Origin: Polyangiaceae bacterium
Lineage (GTDB): Bacteria; Myxococcota_A; Polyangia; Polyangiales; Polyangiaceae
Reading direction: 5' to 3'
DNA length: 64,000 bases
NCBI GenBank assembly: GCA_947475525.1
Contig: CANJMI010000013.1
Location: 1 to 64,000 of the forward strand
Shown here: positions 8,742 to 17,754 of the stretch, piece after piece
How the letters are laid out: the number at the start of each line of letters is the position of its first letter
Position numbering within the stretch: position 1 is the stretch's first letter
The notes under the pieces: model-generated
Database searches by the model: none
Seen by the model: only the letters and a program-made list of their open reading frames with translations
What the model was told of the DNA's origin: nothing
Made by a program: the position numbers and the translations under genes

Positions 8742-11700
8742 CTACAGCGCTCGGTCGACGTGCACGCCGAGTCCGGCAAGCTCGGCGCGAAGGCGACGCG
8801 CTTCGAGCTGCGCGAGGAATCGCTTGGAGTCGAGAATGATGTGGAGTGTGCCGAGTTTAGAAAGGGTCACCTCATTCTCGACGCCCTCACCCTGCGCCCG
8901 CTGCGCGGCGATCCGATCGGCGTTGGCACGGAAGCTCTCGTTCAGGATCGCAAGGTTCGCGACGGCGGCCTGATGCTTCGCCTGGAGTGGCGCGATGCGC
9001 GGATCGGCCCTCGCGACGAGCTTGGCCACGTCGAACTTCGCGCCGTTTGCGCCTTTGACCTTGAGAACGCCGCCGACGTCGACGTTTCCAGCGAGCGCCG
9101 TCGTGCCGGCGGTCAACGTCACGGCGTTCTGCCCGCCAATCGCGAGCACGAGCTGCGTCTGCGCCGACAACGCCGCGTTGCCGTCCGTCCCAACCCTGAG
9201 TCGGGTGTGCGAAGGTCCGAGCGTCGCCTCGCTGTTCGCGAGATCGACGACCAGCGAGGCATCGTCGAGGCCCCGCGCTGCCATGCTGCCCACGCGTGCG
9301 GAACGCGTCGCCGTGTCGAGCGCGACACTCGGCCCAGCGGCGGCGCCATCGGCCGCCTCCGCGAGCAGCGTCACGCGCTCGACGGCCGCGACGTTCGCAA
9401 ACTGGGTATGTCGCTGCGCATGTCCCTCGGCATCGCTCGCCGCGCCTTCGAGTGTACCGACTTGGACCGTGGCTCCCTCGAGGGACAGCATCGCCGTATG
9501 GGCGCGTACCGTGATGTCCGATACGGCATCGAGTTCGACCCTCCCGCCGACGGCGCGCACGTCGCCCGACACCGACATCATCTGCACGTCGTCGATGGCA
9601 ACCATACCGATCCGGCCGCTCGACACGAGGTTGATGTTGCCCTTCTCTGGAGGGCTCGGCCGTTTTGCCGCCTCGACCTCGAGTTTGTCCTCGATGTTAA
9701 ATTTGTTGAACGCGAAGAACTTGCTCGAGAGCCACTCGCCTTCGACCATCTTGGTGTCGAGAGGAGCACCCTTCTTGCCCGCGGCGATGAGCAACACCGA
9801 GTGGCCCGCTTGCGAGATAGGTCCGTGCGACGCGAGCGCGATGCCGCCGCGGCCGGCGAAGAGACCAATCGACGGGTTGCTGCTCGTCCCCGTGATGGCC
9901 TTTTGCAGCTGCTTCAGCGACTTGTCGATCTGGCCCCACACCTCGGCCACCTTGCGAAGCGAGGCGAACACCGGCTCGAGCGCGGTCTGGAGCGGCGCGA
10001 GCGGGCGCGACCATTTGGTGATCGCGCCGAGCCATCCCGTCGCGGTCGAGGCTGCATCGAGGGCATCCGTTCCTTCGGCCTCGCTAGGATTCGCGCCGAA
10101 AACCACCGTAGCGAGCTCGCCGGAAATCTTCACGTACGCCGACGCTCCCGAGGCGGTTGTCTCGACGACGAGGGACTGCGGAGCATCGGCGGCGGGAACC
10201 TTCGTCACCGTGGCCGCGCCGCCCAACGCGGCCTGGAGGCGCGCTCGCATCGTCTCGACGTCCACGGTCGCACCCGCGACGACCGCCCGTGCCGCGAGTC
10301 CGAGCGCCGCACACGCCGCCGACCCGACGACCACGACCGAGCCTCCGGTCACCCGTCGCTGGCCGGAGATGGTGACGCTCGCGCCGCTGGCGGACGCACG
10401 CGCACCCAGTTTTCCATCGACGAGCGCCGCGAACGCGCTCGCCCGCGCCGCCCCCGGCATACCGGATACGGTCGTAAGCTCGAGCGGCTCGGTTTGTCCA
10501 TCGACCAGCAGCGTGGCCGTCTCCCCATGGAACGACATGTCCCACACCAACACGCCATCGAACGCACCGAGCGAGAACGGGGCCCCGCCTTTGGAGACGC
10601 TCTGGCCATCGAAAGAGAACCCTGCGGGCAGCGTCCAGCCGTTCCGCATCGGGTCGTAGAGCGCGGCTTGGCCGTCGAGCACGATGCTCGCGCCAGCCCG
10701 TGGCTCCGTCACGCCGAGCCGCAGGTGCTGGTCCGAAAACGTCACCGTGGCCGTTGCCGGAGCGACCAAGTCGGAGAACTCGACCACGGTCCCGGCCTTC
10801 GCGCTCTTGTCGGTGAACACCTCGAGGCGCAGGTCCGCCGCGGCCGCGAGCTCGAACGGACCGGCCGCGCTGACGAGCTTCGCCTTGGTGGCGTCGGTCG
10901 TCGGGCCTTCGGTGAAGTTTGCGTAGCCCTTGGTCGTCTGTGTCGGGATGTCCTGGATCGCCTTGCCGAGCGCGCCCCACTCTTTGCTCGGGTTCAGGGC
11001 GTTCGCCTGCACGACCTTGGCGAGGCCGTTCACGGCGCCAACGGCGTCTCGTACGCGCGACAGAATCTCGTTGCTTTCGATGAGCGGCAACAGCCCCGCA
11101 AGGCCATCCGCCGTGCGGCTCAGGTACACGCCGAACTGGTCGAGGTACGCCTGCACCCGGTTGAGCGTCTCGCCCCAGCCTTTGCCGAACACCGCCGTGG
11201 CCGCGTAGGGATCGGCGCGCATCATCACCTGGTACTCGCTCGTCGCCCACGGCGTGAGACCGCGCAACCCATGGGCGCCAACGAAATTCGGCGACCATTT
11301 CATGCCTTCGAGGAGATGCCCGTGTTGCTCCGGCTTGGTGTCGGGTCCGACGACGGTCACGCCGAGCTCGTGCAAGCGCGTCGCCGCGACGCGGAGCATG
11401 CCGTCCGTCGGCTCGCCTGCGGGCGCGGCTCCCGCTTGGGAAAACCAGCTCTCTTGCGCCGCCTTCGGGGTGCTCTGCAACGTCGCCCACGCGTCACCGT
11501 AGAAGAGCTTCTTCAACCGCGACGTGAGCGAATCTACGTTGTAGTGCAGCAGCACTCGGTTGTAGCTCGACCAGTTGGGGCTCTGCGAATCGTAGTGCGA
11601 GACGCGCTCAAACCCCTTGCCGTTGCCGGCCGCGAGAATCATCTTCCCCTTGAGTCCGACGGTGACGTTCCCGGTCGCTCCCAAGGTCATGTTGCCGGAG

Positions 11701-11927
11701 GTGTGCTGCTCCCAGCCCGCGTCCGACTGAAGCCGAACCGCACCCTCCGAGTGAAGCTGCGTCTGCTTCTTCACACTGAGAAAAAGGTGCGCGTCGGTGA
11801 TCAGCGACGCGCCTGGAAAACCGACCTTGCGCACATCGTCGGCCTTGCCAAGGTTCCAACGCGTCGCGGGGTTCGGCACGAAAACTTGGAAGCGGGCGGC
11901 TTTCTCAATCGGGGCGTCGTTGCTCAT
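8742..11927 (-). CDS. Large beta-rich T6SS-associated protein with VgrG-tail-like N-terminus
   Basis: 1061 residues, no named family recognised. Residues about 45-110 have the HLFLSVKKQ and TSGNMTLGATGNVTV pattern of repeated short strands seen in the gp5-like beta-helix that follows the OB fold of full-length VgrGs. Residues about 500-620 show an Ala/Gly-rich module (FAALVDGKLGARASASG, later CAALGLAA) like those of phage tail and flagellar cap proteins. Residues about 730-950 return to short strand repeats, and the last 110 residues are coiled coil. No signal peptide or long membrane segment is seen. It is divergent from the VgrG operon at 12150-19191, whose VgrG lacks a beta-helix. Likely a spike extension or very large cargo; exact role unknown. 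Confidence 0.7.
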   Translation of the reverse strand: MSNDAPIEKAARFQVFVPNPATRWNLGKADDVRKVGFPGASLITDAHLFLSVKKQTQLHSEGAVRLQSDAGWEQHTSGNMTLGATGNVTVGLKGKMILAAGNGKGFERVSHYDSQSPNWSSYNRVLLHYNVDSLTSRLKKLFYGDAWATLQSTPKAAQESWFSQAGAAPAGEPTDGMLRVAATRLHELGVTVVGPDTKPEQHGHLLEGMKWSPNFVGAHGLRGLTPWATSEYQVMMRADPYAATAVFGKGWGETLNRVQAYLDQFGVYLSRTADGLAGLLPLIESNEILSRVRDAVGAVNGLAKVVQANALNPSKEWGALGKAIQDIPTQTTKGYANFTEGPTTDATKAKLVSAAGPFELAAAADLRLEVFTDKSAKAGTVVEFSDLVAPATATVTFSDQHLRLGVTEPRAGASIVLDGQAALYDPMRNGWTLPAGFSFDGQSVSKGGAPFSLGAFDGVLVWDMSFHGETATLLVDGQTEPLELTTVSGMPGAARASAFAALVDGKLGARASASGASVTISGQRRVTGGSVVVVGSAACAALGLAARAVVAGATVDVETMRARLQAALGGAATVTKVPAADAPQSLVVETTASGASAYVKISGELATVVFGANPSEAEGTDALDAASTATGWLGAITKWSRPLAPLQTALEPVFASLRKVAEVWGQIDKSLKQLQKAITGTSSNPSIGLFAGRGGIALASHGPISQAGHSVLLIAAGKKGAPLDTKMVEGEWLSSKFFAFNKFNIEDKLEVEAAKRPSPPEKGNINLVSSGRIGMVAIDDVQMMSVSGDVRAVGGRVELDAVSDITVRAHTAMLSLEGATVQVGTLEGAASDAEGHAQRHTQFANVAAVERVTLLAEAADGAAAGPSVALDTATRSARVGSMAARGLDDASLVVDLANSEATLGPSHTRLRVGTDGNAALSAQTQLVLAIGGQNAVTLTAGTTALAGNVDVGGVLKVKGANGAKFDVAKLVARADPRIAPLQAKHQAAVANLAILNESFRANADRIAAQRAQGEGVENEVTLSKLGTLHIILDSKRFLAQLEARRLRAELAGLGVHVDRAL

Positions 11928-11929
11928 TC

Positions 11930-12058
11930 TTAACCCTCAACCGTCGTGCACGTTCCGCAGCGCAGCGCGCCGAGCGAGCGCACGACGACACCCGGCGGCG
12001 GCGCCATCACGCCCTTATCGTCTCGAACGAAAAACTCGACCGCGAATGTTTTGGACAC
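11930..12058 (-). CDS. Possible 42-residue ORF ahead of the 1061-residue gene
   Basis: A GTG-started ORF (VSKTFAVEFFV...) with stop at 11930, 2 nt before the 1061-residue gene begins. It has two Cys in CGTC near the end and no recognisable domain. The tight spacing and plausible composition make it worth noting, but there is no clear Shine-Dalgarno, and it may be only leader sequence. Confidence 0.25.
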   Translation of the reverse strand: MSKTFAVEFFVRDDKGVMAPPPGVVVRSLGALRCGTCTTVEG

Positions 12059-12112
12059 CAAGGCTATGTTATACTGCGCAACAGACCTATTCCGGCAGTG
12101 AATTATTGTCGA

Positions 12113-12142
12113 TTTCAATCAGCGTAAACTCCCGGATATGAT
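12113..12142 (+). promoter_or_regulatory. Candidate sigma70-type promoter of the T6SS operon
   Basis: TTTCAA at 12113-12118, an 18-nt spacer, then TATGAT at 12137-12142, in the AT-rich gap between the two divergent T6SS transcription units. Transcription would begin at about 12149, right at the GTG of the pentapeptide gene, which has no Shine-Dalgarno. The message may therefore be leaderless. Confidence 0.3.
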
Positions 12143-12149
12143 AGTTTAA

Positions 12150-13223
12150 GTGAAGTTCGTTTCAACGCTGCCCGAGCTGATTGAGCTGTCGAAGACCCGG
12201 GGGCTCCTCGGGGCGAGCATCTCGATCGCGACGCTCGAAGGGGTAGACCTTCGCGGCGTGGACCTGCGACGTACGACCTGGCTGAACGCGAACCTCGTCG
12301 ACGCAAAGCTCGACGGCGCGAACCTTACTGGCGCGGAGCTCCGTGACGCCAAGCTCGACCGTGCGTCCCTCGTCGGCACCCACCTCGCCGACGCGATCCT
12401 CGAGGGCGCGTCGCTCCAAGGTGCAGACCTCCGCAACGCGAACCTGACGGAGGCGAGCCTGGTGAACGCGACCCTCGTCGGCGCCGCGGTGCAAGGCGCC
12501 ACGCTGATGCATGTCGATCTACGGGGCGCGAACCTCTCGGGACTCGATCTCACCGCATGCCGCGTCGTTTCGAACTCCCTCGCGCGGGCGAACCTCGAAG
12601 GCACGCGATTCGCTGTCGCAGACTTCGCGGGGGCAAACTTCGAAGGCGCCTCCTTCGATGCCGTCACCTCGTTCGAGCAGTGCTGCCTCGACGATACGCA
12701 GCTCGTCCGAGCGACGCTCTCGGGTGCGCAGCTCGCCCGTTCGACGTTCGACCGCGCCAACCTCGAGGGCGCTGACCTCTCGCTCGCGAACGCGACTCAA
12801 GCGAGCTTCAGGGCGGCACTGCTGCCCAACGCCAACCTCCTCGGCCTGCGCGGCTTGCGTGCCTCGTTCGCGGGTGCCGTCGCCCCGAAGGCGAACTTCG
12901 CGACCGCCCTGCTCGACGACACGGAATTTGGCGGTTTCGAAGGCGCGCAAGCCAATTTCGTGGGCGCAGTGCTCAACAAGGCTCGCTTCGAGGCCGCGAG
13001 CCTGATCGGGGCCGAGTTCGTTGGAGCAGCCTTGGCGCTCGCGGACTTTTCGCACGCCAACGCGACCGGCGCGAAATTCGACGCGGCAACACTCGACTAC
13101 GCCAACTTTCACCGTACTGACTTCACCCTCGCGACGTTCCAGGGCGCAAGCCGTGTCGGCATTCGGCTGACCGATCCAGACCGGGCCGCCGCAGAAGACT
13201 TCAAGAGCCAAGGACCATCATGA
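12150..13223 (+). CDS. Pentapeptide-repeat protein, first gene of T6SS island 1 operon
   Basis: 357 residues built almost wholly of A(D/N)LxX-type pentapeptides from about residue 20 to 345, for example VDLRGVDLRRT and ANLTGAELRDAKLDRASL. Such repeats fold into a square right-handed beta-helix. The start is GTG at 12150, without a Shine-Dalgarno. It overlaps the next gene (DUF3540) by 4 nt and is followed by PAAR-like, DUF2169-pentapeptide, methyltransferase and VgrG genes, so it belongs to a VgrG cassette. Pentapeptide modules are common in such cassettes, fused or free. Function as adaptor, effector or immunity cannot be told. Confidence 0.85.
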   Translation: MKFVSTLPELIELSKTRGLLGASISIATLEGVDLRGVDLRRTTWLNANLVDAKLDGANLTGAELRDAKLDRASLVGTHLADAILEGASLQGADLRNANLTEASLVNATLVGAAVQGATLMHVDLRGANLSGLDLTACRVVSNSLARANLEGTRFAVADFAGANFEGASFDAVTSFEQCCLDDTQLVRATLSGAQLARSTFDRANLEGADLSLANATQASFRAALLPNANLLGLRGLRASFAGAVAPKANFATALLDDTEFGGFEGAQANFVGAVLNKARFEAASLIGAEFVGAALALADFSHANATGAKFDAATLDYANFHRTDFTLATFQGASRVGIRLTDPDRAAAEDFKSQGPS

Positions 13224-13684
13224 ACAAGACACCTCTCGCCCGCGCGCTCGAGCTCGTACCCCAAAGAACCTCGCTCAGCACGCCGAGCGGCGCCCGCACC
13301 GAGGTCGATGGCAACGCGATCGTTATCCACGCACCCGACGGTACGCTGCTCGTTCGGTACGATGCCGACACGGGTGCACTCGTCTTGTCCGCGCGAACGT
13401 CGGTTGCGATCTCGGCGAAAAGCGGGAGCATCTCCCTCGATTCCGAGACGCTCGAAATCAACGCGAAGAACGCGCGCATCGCAGTCGGCGAATGGAACCT
13501 CGATGCTGAGCGCATCGTCGAGCGCACCTTCGACGCGTTCCGTACCGTCGAAGGCATCGCCGAGACGAACGCGCGGCGCATGCGAACGATCGTCGAGCGC
13601 ACCCTCGAGTTTTGCAGCCGACGGACCACCGTCACCTCGAAGGAAGACACCCGCATCGACGGCAAGCGCGTCTTGCTGGGCTGA
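13220..13684 (+). CDS. DUF3540 family T6SS-associated protein
   Basis: 154 residues. Matches the DUF3540 layout: an N-terminal beta-rich part (HAPDGTLLVRYDADTGALVL, then short strands like a small gp5 blade), an amphipathic helix with many Arg (residues about 95-130, FRTVEGIAETNARRMRTI), and a short end IDGKRVLLG. DUF3540 genes occur beside DUF2169, DUF4150 and vgrG in T6SS cassettes of proteobacteria; the biochemical role is not established. The ATG overlaps the previous stop by 4 nt and the next gene starts 3 nt after its stop, so translation is probably coupled. Confidence 0.85.
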   Translation: MNKTPLARALELVPQRTSLSTPSGARTEVDGNAIVIHAPDGTLLVRYDADTGALVLSARTSVAISAKSGSISLDSETLEINAKNARIAVGEWNLDAERIVERTFDAFRTVEGIAETNARRMRTIVERTLEFCSRRTTVTSKEDTRIDGKRVLLG

Positions 13685-13687
13685 ACG

Positions 13688-14098
13688 ATGGGACTCGCGG
13701 CAACCTCGAAAGCCGGCGGCATGTGTCAGGGCGTACCCGACGTGTGCAACGTCCCCGCGCCTCCTGCTCCGCCCATCCCGACCCCGTTTCCTAATGTTGC
13801 GCAGGTCGCCAGCGCCACAAAGACCTGCGACAAGGTGAAGATCGAGAACCAGGACGTCGTGGTCGAGACCTCCGAAATCCCGAACAGCAGCGGGGACGAA
13901 GCGGGGACGCTCGGCGGCGTCGTCTCGGGCACGTTCGCGCAGAAGGTTGTCTTCAAGCAAGCGAGTTCGAAGGTCAAGATCGAGGGCAAGGGTCTCGTCT
14001 ATCAATCGGTGGCGACGGCGCACAACGGCGCGAACGCGAATGCGCCCGCGGGCGTTCATTCGGCGCCGAGCCAAAGCAAAGTGAGCGTGACCCCGTGA
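13688..14098 (+). CDS. PAAR-like protein (DUF4150)
   Basis: 136 residues. DUF4150 proteins resemble PAAR tips and are thought to cap the VgrG spike. Seen here: an N-terminal Gly/Cys-Pro-rich part (VPDVCNVPAPPAPPIPTPFPN), a middle with EIPNSSGDEAGTLGGVVSG, and FKQASSKVKIEGKGLVY. This is the DUF4150 pattern of a proline-rich entry, SxGDEAG-type core and a lipid-free soluble end. The last codons overlap the DUF2169 fusion by GTGA. No C-terminal toxin extension is present, so this is a bare tip and cargo must sit on another protein. Confidence 0.85.
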   Translation: MGLAATSKAGGMCQGVPDVCNVPAPPAPPIPTPFPNVAQVASATKTCDKVKIENQDVVVETSEIPNSSGDEAGTLGGVVSGTFAQKVVFKQASSKVKIEGKGLVYQSVATAHNGANANAPAGVHSAPSQSKVSVTP

Positions 14099-16182
14099 CG
14101 CCGAAAGGAGAGTCCCTCTCGCTGCCGGTGCACCTGGCGCTTCCGGCTCGTACGAAGGACAACGTTCCGCTCGTACACGACGCCTCCCTCGAGGCGGCAT
14201 CGCTCACGTGGCAGTTTACCCCAGGGCAGATGAGCCTCGTGATCGTCGCGAACGCCACCTTCGACCTTGTCCACGGTGGCGCAGCCGAACCTTTGGACGA
14301 GAGCACCCCGCTTGCGGGTGATGAGCCCCACGCGGAAGGAGGAAGCCTACGCACGTCGAGCGATTTCGTCCCGTGGAAGCCGCGCGTCGACGTCACGATG
14401 TCGGGCTTCGCCTACGGCAGCCCGCAAGAGCCCGTTCAGCGGGTCACGCTTTCGCTTGGCGACGCACACCTTGCCCTCGCGGCCATCGGCGACCGCACGT
14501 GGCAGGGAACGCAGGCCAGCGCGCCGCGCCCCTTCGAGCGCATTCCGCTCACCTGGGAGTACGCCTTCGGTGGCGAGGGGTTCGCTGCGAACCCGGTCGG
14601 CCGAGGCTTCGGCAAGCACGCCCTGCCAAACCTCGAGGACCCGAATGCGCTGATCCGTTCACCGAACGACGAGCCGCGTCCCATGGGGTTCGGCCCAATC
14701 GCGAGCGATTGGACACCACGCCGCACCGCGCTCGGAGGAACGTACGACCGGGCGTGGCTCGAGCAAGCATGGCCCTACCTTCCAGCCGATTTCGACTGGA
14801 GCTACTTCAATGCGGCACCGGCCTCGCTGCAGGCAAGCGCGCTCGAGGGCGATGAGCCTTATGAACTCCTGGGCGTTCACCCGGAGAAGGCGCACTCGGC
14901 GATCCGAGGTCGGCTGCCCGGAGTCTCGGTGCGTGCACTCGCGCTCGGCAAGACCGAATCGGGCACACGGCTCACCGAGGTGCCGCTCCGCATCGACACG
15001 GTACGCTTCGACGCAGAGGCGCTGACCGTATCGCTCACGTGGCGCGGAGCCCTCGCCGTCTCCGGCCCAACGGCCCCCGAGCTCGATCGCGTGTTTTTCT
15101 TCACCGAACGCCTCGGCGCGGAACGCCCACTGACCGAGATGTTCGGCGAGGTCACACGGACGGTGCTCGAGCGCTACGGCGCAGACGCCATCCCCGTCAC
15201 CAAGCAGGAGCGCGAAGCCGCACGCGAGCCGAAGGCTCCATCGCAGGGCGAAAGCCCGACGACGGACGGCGCAAGCGCGGGCGCATTTCTCGCGGGGTGC
15301 ACCACGCTCGAAGGCGTGGACCTCAGCGGCTTCGACCTACGAGAACTCGATCTCAGCGGTAAAAACCTACGTGGTGCGCGCCTCATCGGCGCGTGGCTGC
15401 ACGGCGCGAAGCTCGATGGCGCCGACCTCCGCGGCGCGATGCTCGTGCGTGCGCGTGGGCTCGCCACGAGCCTGCGGGGTGCAAACCTCGAGGGCGCAAA
15501 CCTCTCCGAAGCGGTGCTGCCGACGTGCGACTTCACGGGGGCCAACCTCACGTACGCGAGCGGGCCGGACGCGCACTTCGAAGGCTGCTCGTTCGAGGGC
15601 GCAACGCTATCGCGCGCAAATCTCAGCGAAGCGACGTTACGAAACACCCGTTTTCAAGGCGCGCGCCTCGAAGGCACGGTACTGTCCGGCGCCTGGTTGG
15701 AGGGCGCGTCGTTTCAAAACGCCAACCTCGACGACGCGGAATTGCACGACGTGCATGCCGCAGGCGTCTCGTTTGCTGGGGCGAGCGCCAAACGGCTGAG
15801 GGCCGACGGTGCGCAGCTCGGTAGCGCCGACTTCACGGCCGTCGCCGCAACGGACGCGAGCTTCGACGGAACCCAACTTTCGCGCGCGAGTTTCCTCGAC
15901 GCGAAGCTCAATGGCGCCGTGTTCGCGCACGCCAACCTCGAGTGCGCGAACCTCGACCGAGTCCAAGCCATCGGCGCTCGGTTCCGCCACGCCGTGCTCA
16001 TCGATGCGGTCCTGCGTGAAGCCAACTTGAAGGAAGCGCGCTTCGACCACGCCGACCTCACGCGCGCAGACCTCTCCGGGGCGAACCTGTACGGAGCGGA
16101 CAGCGAAGGGGCTGTCGTTCACCACGTACAGCTTAAGAACGCTCTCGTCGCGGGCTCGCGCTTCGCCGCCGCCAACAGGTGA
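14095..16182 (+). CDS. DUF2169-pentapeptide repeat fusion, T6SS adaptor candidate
   Basis: 695 residues. Residues about 25-360 are a DUF2169 domain, recognised by SLVIVANATFDL, LTWEYAFGGEGFAANPVGRGF (split across the family signature), WxPR (WTPRRTALGGTYD) and DFDWSYFNAAP. A charged linker (about 365-395) leads to some 290 residues of pentapeptide repeats (for example DLSGFDLRELDLSGKNLRG). DUF2169 proteins are chaperone/adaptor-like partners that load effectors onto VgrG in characterised T6SS cassettes. It starts at GTG 14095, overlapping DUF4150. The pentapeptide tail may be a docking surface, or itself the cargo. Confidence 0.87.
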   Translation: MTPKGESLSLPVHLALPARTKDNVPLVHDASLEAASLTWQFTPGQMSLVIVANATFDLVHGGAAEPLDESTPLAGDEPHAEGGSLRTSSDFVPWKPRVDVTMSGFAYGSPQEPVQRVTLSLGDAHLALAAIGDRTWQGTQASAPRPFERIPLTWEYAFGGEGFAANPVGRGFGKHALPNLEDPNALIRSPNDEPRPMGFGPIASDWTPRRTALGGTYDRAWLEQAWPYLPADFDWSYFNAAPASLQASALEGDEPYELLGVHPEKAHSAIRGRLPGVSVRALALGKTESGTRLTEVPLRIDTVRFDAEALTVSLTWRGALAVSGPTAPELDRVFFFTERLGAERPLTEMFGEVTRTVLERYGADAIPVTKQEREAAREPKAPSQGESPTTDGASAGAFLAGCTTLEGVDLSGFDLRELDLSGKNLRGARLIGAWLHGAKLDGADLRGAMLVRARGLATSLRGANLEGANLSEAVLPTCDFTGANLTYASGPDAHFEGCSFEGATLSRANLSEATLRNTRFQGARLEGTVLSGAWLEGASFQNANLDDAELHDVHAAGVSFAGASAKRLRADGAQLGSADFTAVAATDASFDGTQLSRASFLDAKLNGAVFAHANLECANLDRVQAIGARFRHAVLIDAVLREANLKEARFDHADLTRADLSGANLYGADSEGAVVHHVQLKNALVAGSRFAAANR

Positions 16183-16189
16183 ATCCCCT

Positions 16190-17752
16190 TTGAGCCGAAA
16201 CCCCATGCCCAACGCCTTCGCACACCCCGCTCGGCTACGAGCACTTGCCGTGGCGTACGGCAACGCGGCGCCCTCGCTTGGTCCGTTTCGTTTCCTCGAC
16301 CTCGCGTGCGGCGCCGGCCACGATCTGCTGCCTCTCGCCGCGCAGTTTCCCGCATGCGAATTCGTCGGCTGCGACCTCCCCGACGCTATCGAGAGTGGAG
16401 CCGCCGCCGCACGCGAATGCGGGCTCTCGAACGTGCGTTTCGTCACCCGCGAGCTGCTCGAAGGCCGCTTCGACTTCGTCGTCGCGCACAACCTCTATGC
16501 GAGCCTCCCGAAGGAGGAGCAGCGACGGCTACTTGCACTCGTTGCACGCTCGCTCTCGCCAACGGGGGTCGCGCTCGTCAGCTATCCGACCCTCCCCGGC
16601 GCCAGCCTGCGGCAGCTCGTGCGCGCTACGCTCGCGCGGGCGGTGCGACCGGAAATGTCGCCGAACGAACAACTGTGGGGACTGCGCGCGCGCCTCGCGA
16701 AACTCGAGCGCCACCTGCCAGGCGGTGCAAGCCCGTCGCTCGAAGTGCTTCGCGGCGAGTTCGCGAGAATTCGGGCCGAGGCGGAGTCGCGCCCTGCCGC
16801 ATTGCTCGCGCCCGAGCCTACTCCGCTCCACGTCGCGGAGGTGATGGGCAGTGCCCGTGAGCATGGTCTCGAATTGCTAGGGGACGCACTTGCCGCAACC
16901 GAGGACGGCGCCCTCGAGCTCGACGTCGTACCCAACTTGGTCGCGGAAGGTCTCACGCGGGTCGAGGCGGAAGAGGCCCTCGACCTCCTTGCCAATCGGA
17001 GCTTTCGCGCGACCCTCCTCGTGAACTCCGGGCACGCAACGAATCCGGCACCACAGTACGAGGCGCTCCTTCCAGAGGCCCGCTTCGCCGCACAATTCGG
17101 GTTGAACCCGGCCGCACTCGACCTCTCGCCCGGCGTCCCCATGACCTTCGAATCCGCCCGTGGGGCGCTCATTCAATCGGAGGATGTGCATGTGAAGGCC
17201 GCGCTCGTCACGCTGACGGAAAAGTGGCCGCACGGCCTGACGGAAGCCGAGCTTCGCGACGCAATCGTGGAGCAACTCGAGCTTCGGGACCTGGCGAACG
17301 AGGAGACCCGCGCCGAGGTGCAGCTCGACGCCGGAATCGACGCCGTGCTCGAGCTCGTTCGACGCAGGCACGTGGAGCTGCTCCCGTGGAGCCCAAGCTA
17401 CAGCGACGAACTCGACTACGCACCGCGACTGCGGAAGGTGACGCGGCTCGAGCTCTCGCGGGGCGCTTTCATCACGAGCGTGCGCCACGAGCCTGTGCTG
17501 CTCGACGACCTCTTTCAAACGCTCGCGGCGCTGCTCGACGGAAGCCACCAACTCGCCGATTGCATCCGCGTCATCGGCAGCCGGCTCGATTCGGGCGCGC
17601 TTGCCCTTCCCGAATTTCCGAGCGAACCAGAACTCCGAGCTCGCGCGCTCCAGGCCATTGTGCTCGGCGGCATCGTGCGCCTTCGAAACCTTGGCGTCCT
17701 CGAGCCGCCGCTGCCGAACCAACCCTCCGACCTCGACGAAGAGTCCACCTGA
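16190..17752 (+). CDS. SAM-dependent methyltransferase with regulatory domain, inside the VgrG operon
   Basis: 520 residues. Class I Rossmann methyltransferase: motif I FLDLACGAGHDLL (residues about 35-47), acidic motif II EFVGCDLPD (about 67-75), motif III FVVAHNLYASLP (about 100-111). The rest matches the shape of the methyltransferase-regulatory domain and winged-helix tail found in bacterial protein lysine methyltransferases. The start is TTG at 16190, or ATG at 16205; neither has a strong Shine-Dalgarno. It lies 7 nt after the DUF2169 fusion and 2 nt before vgrG, so it is part of the cassette. It may modify a spike or cargo protein, or be cargo itself; no immunity-like gene is seen. Confidence 0.85.
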   Translation: MSRNPMPNAFAHPARLRALAVAYGNAAPSLGPFRFLDLACGAGHDLLPLAAQFPACEFVGCDLPDAIESGAAAARECGLSNVRFVTRELLEGRFDFVVAHNLYASLPKEEQRRLLALVARSLSPTGVALVSYPTLPGASLRQLVRATLARAVRPEMSPNEQLWGLRARLAKLERHLPGGASPSLEVLRGEFARIRAEAESRPAALLAPEPTPLHVAEVMGSAREHGLELLGDALAATEDGALELDVVPNLVAEGLTRVEAEEALDLLANRSFRATLLVNSGHATNPAPQYEALLPEARFAAQFGLNPAALDLSPGVPMTFESARGALIQSEDVHVKAALVTLTEKWPHGLTEAELRDAIVEQLELRDLANEETRAEVQLDAGIDAVLELVRRRHVELLPWSPSYSDELDYAPRLRKVTRLELSRGAFITSVRHEPVLLDDLFQTLAALLDGSHQLADCIRVIGSRLDSGALALPEFPSEPELRARALQAIVLGGIVRLRNLGVLEPPLPNQPSDLDEEST

Positions 17753-17754
17753 CC

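Noticed and set aside
8670-11933. 1087-residue open frame on the plus strand opposite the large T6SS protein
   Set aside because: Arg/His-rich with no fold pattern. The minus-strand reading has regular beta repeats and a sensible start, so this is an antisense shadow of GC-rich codons.
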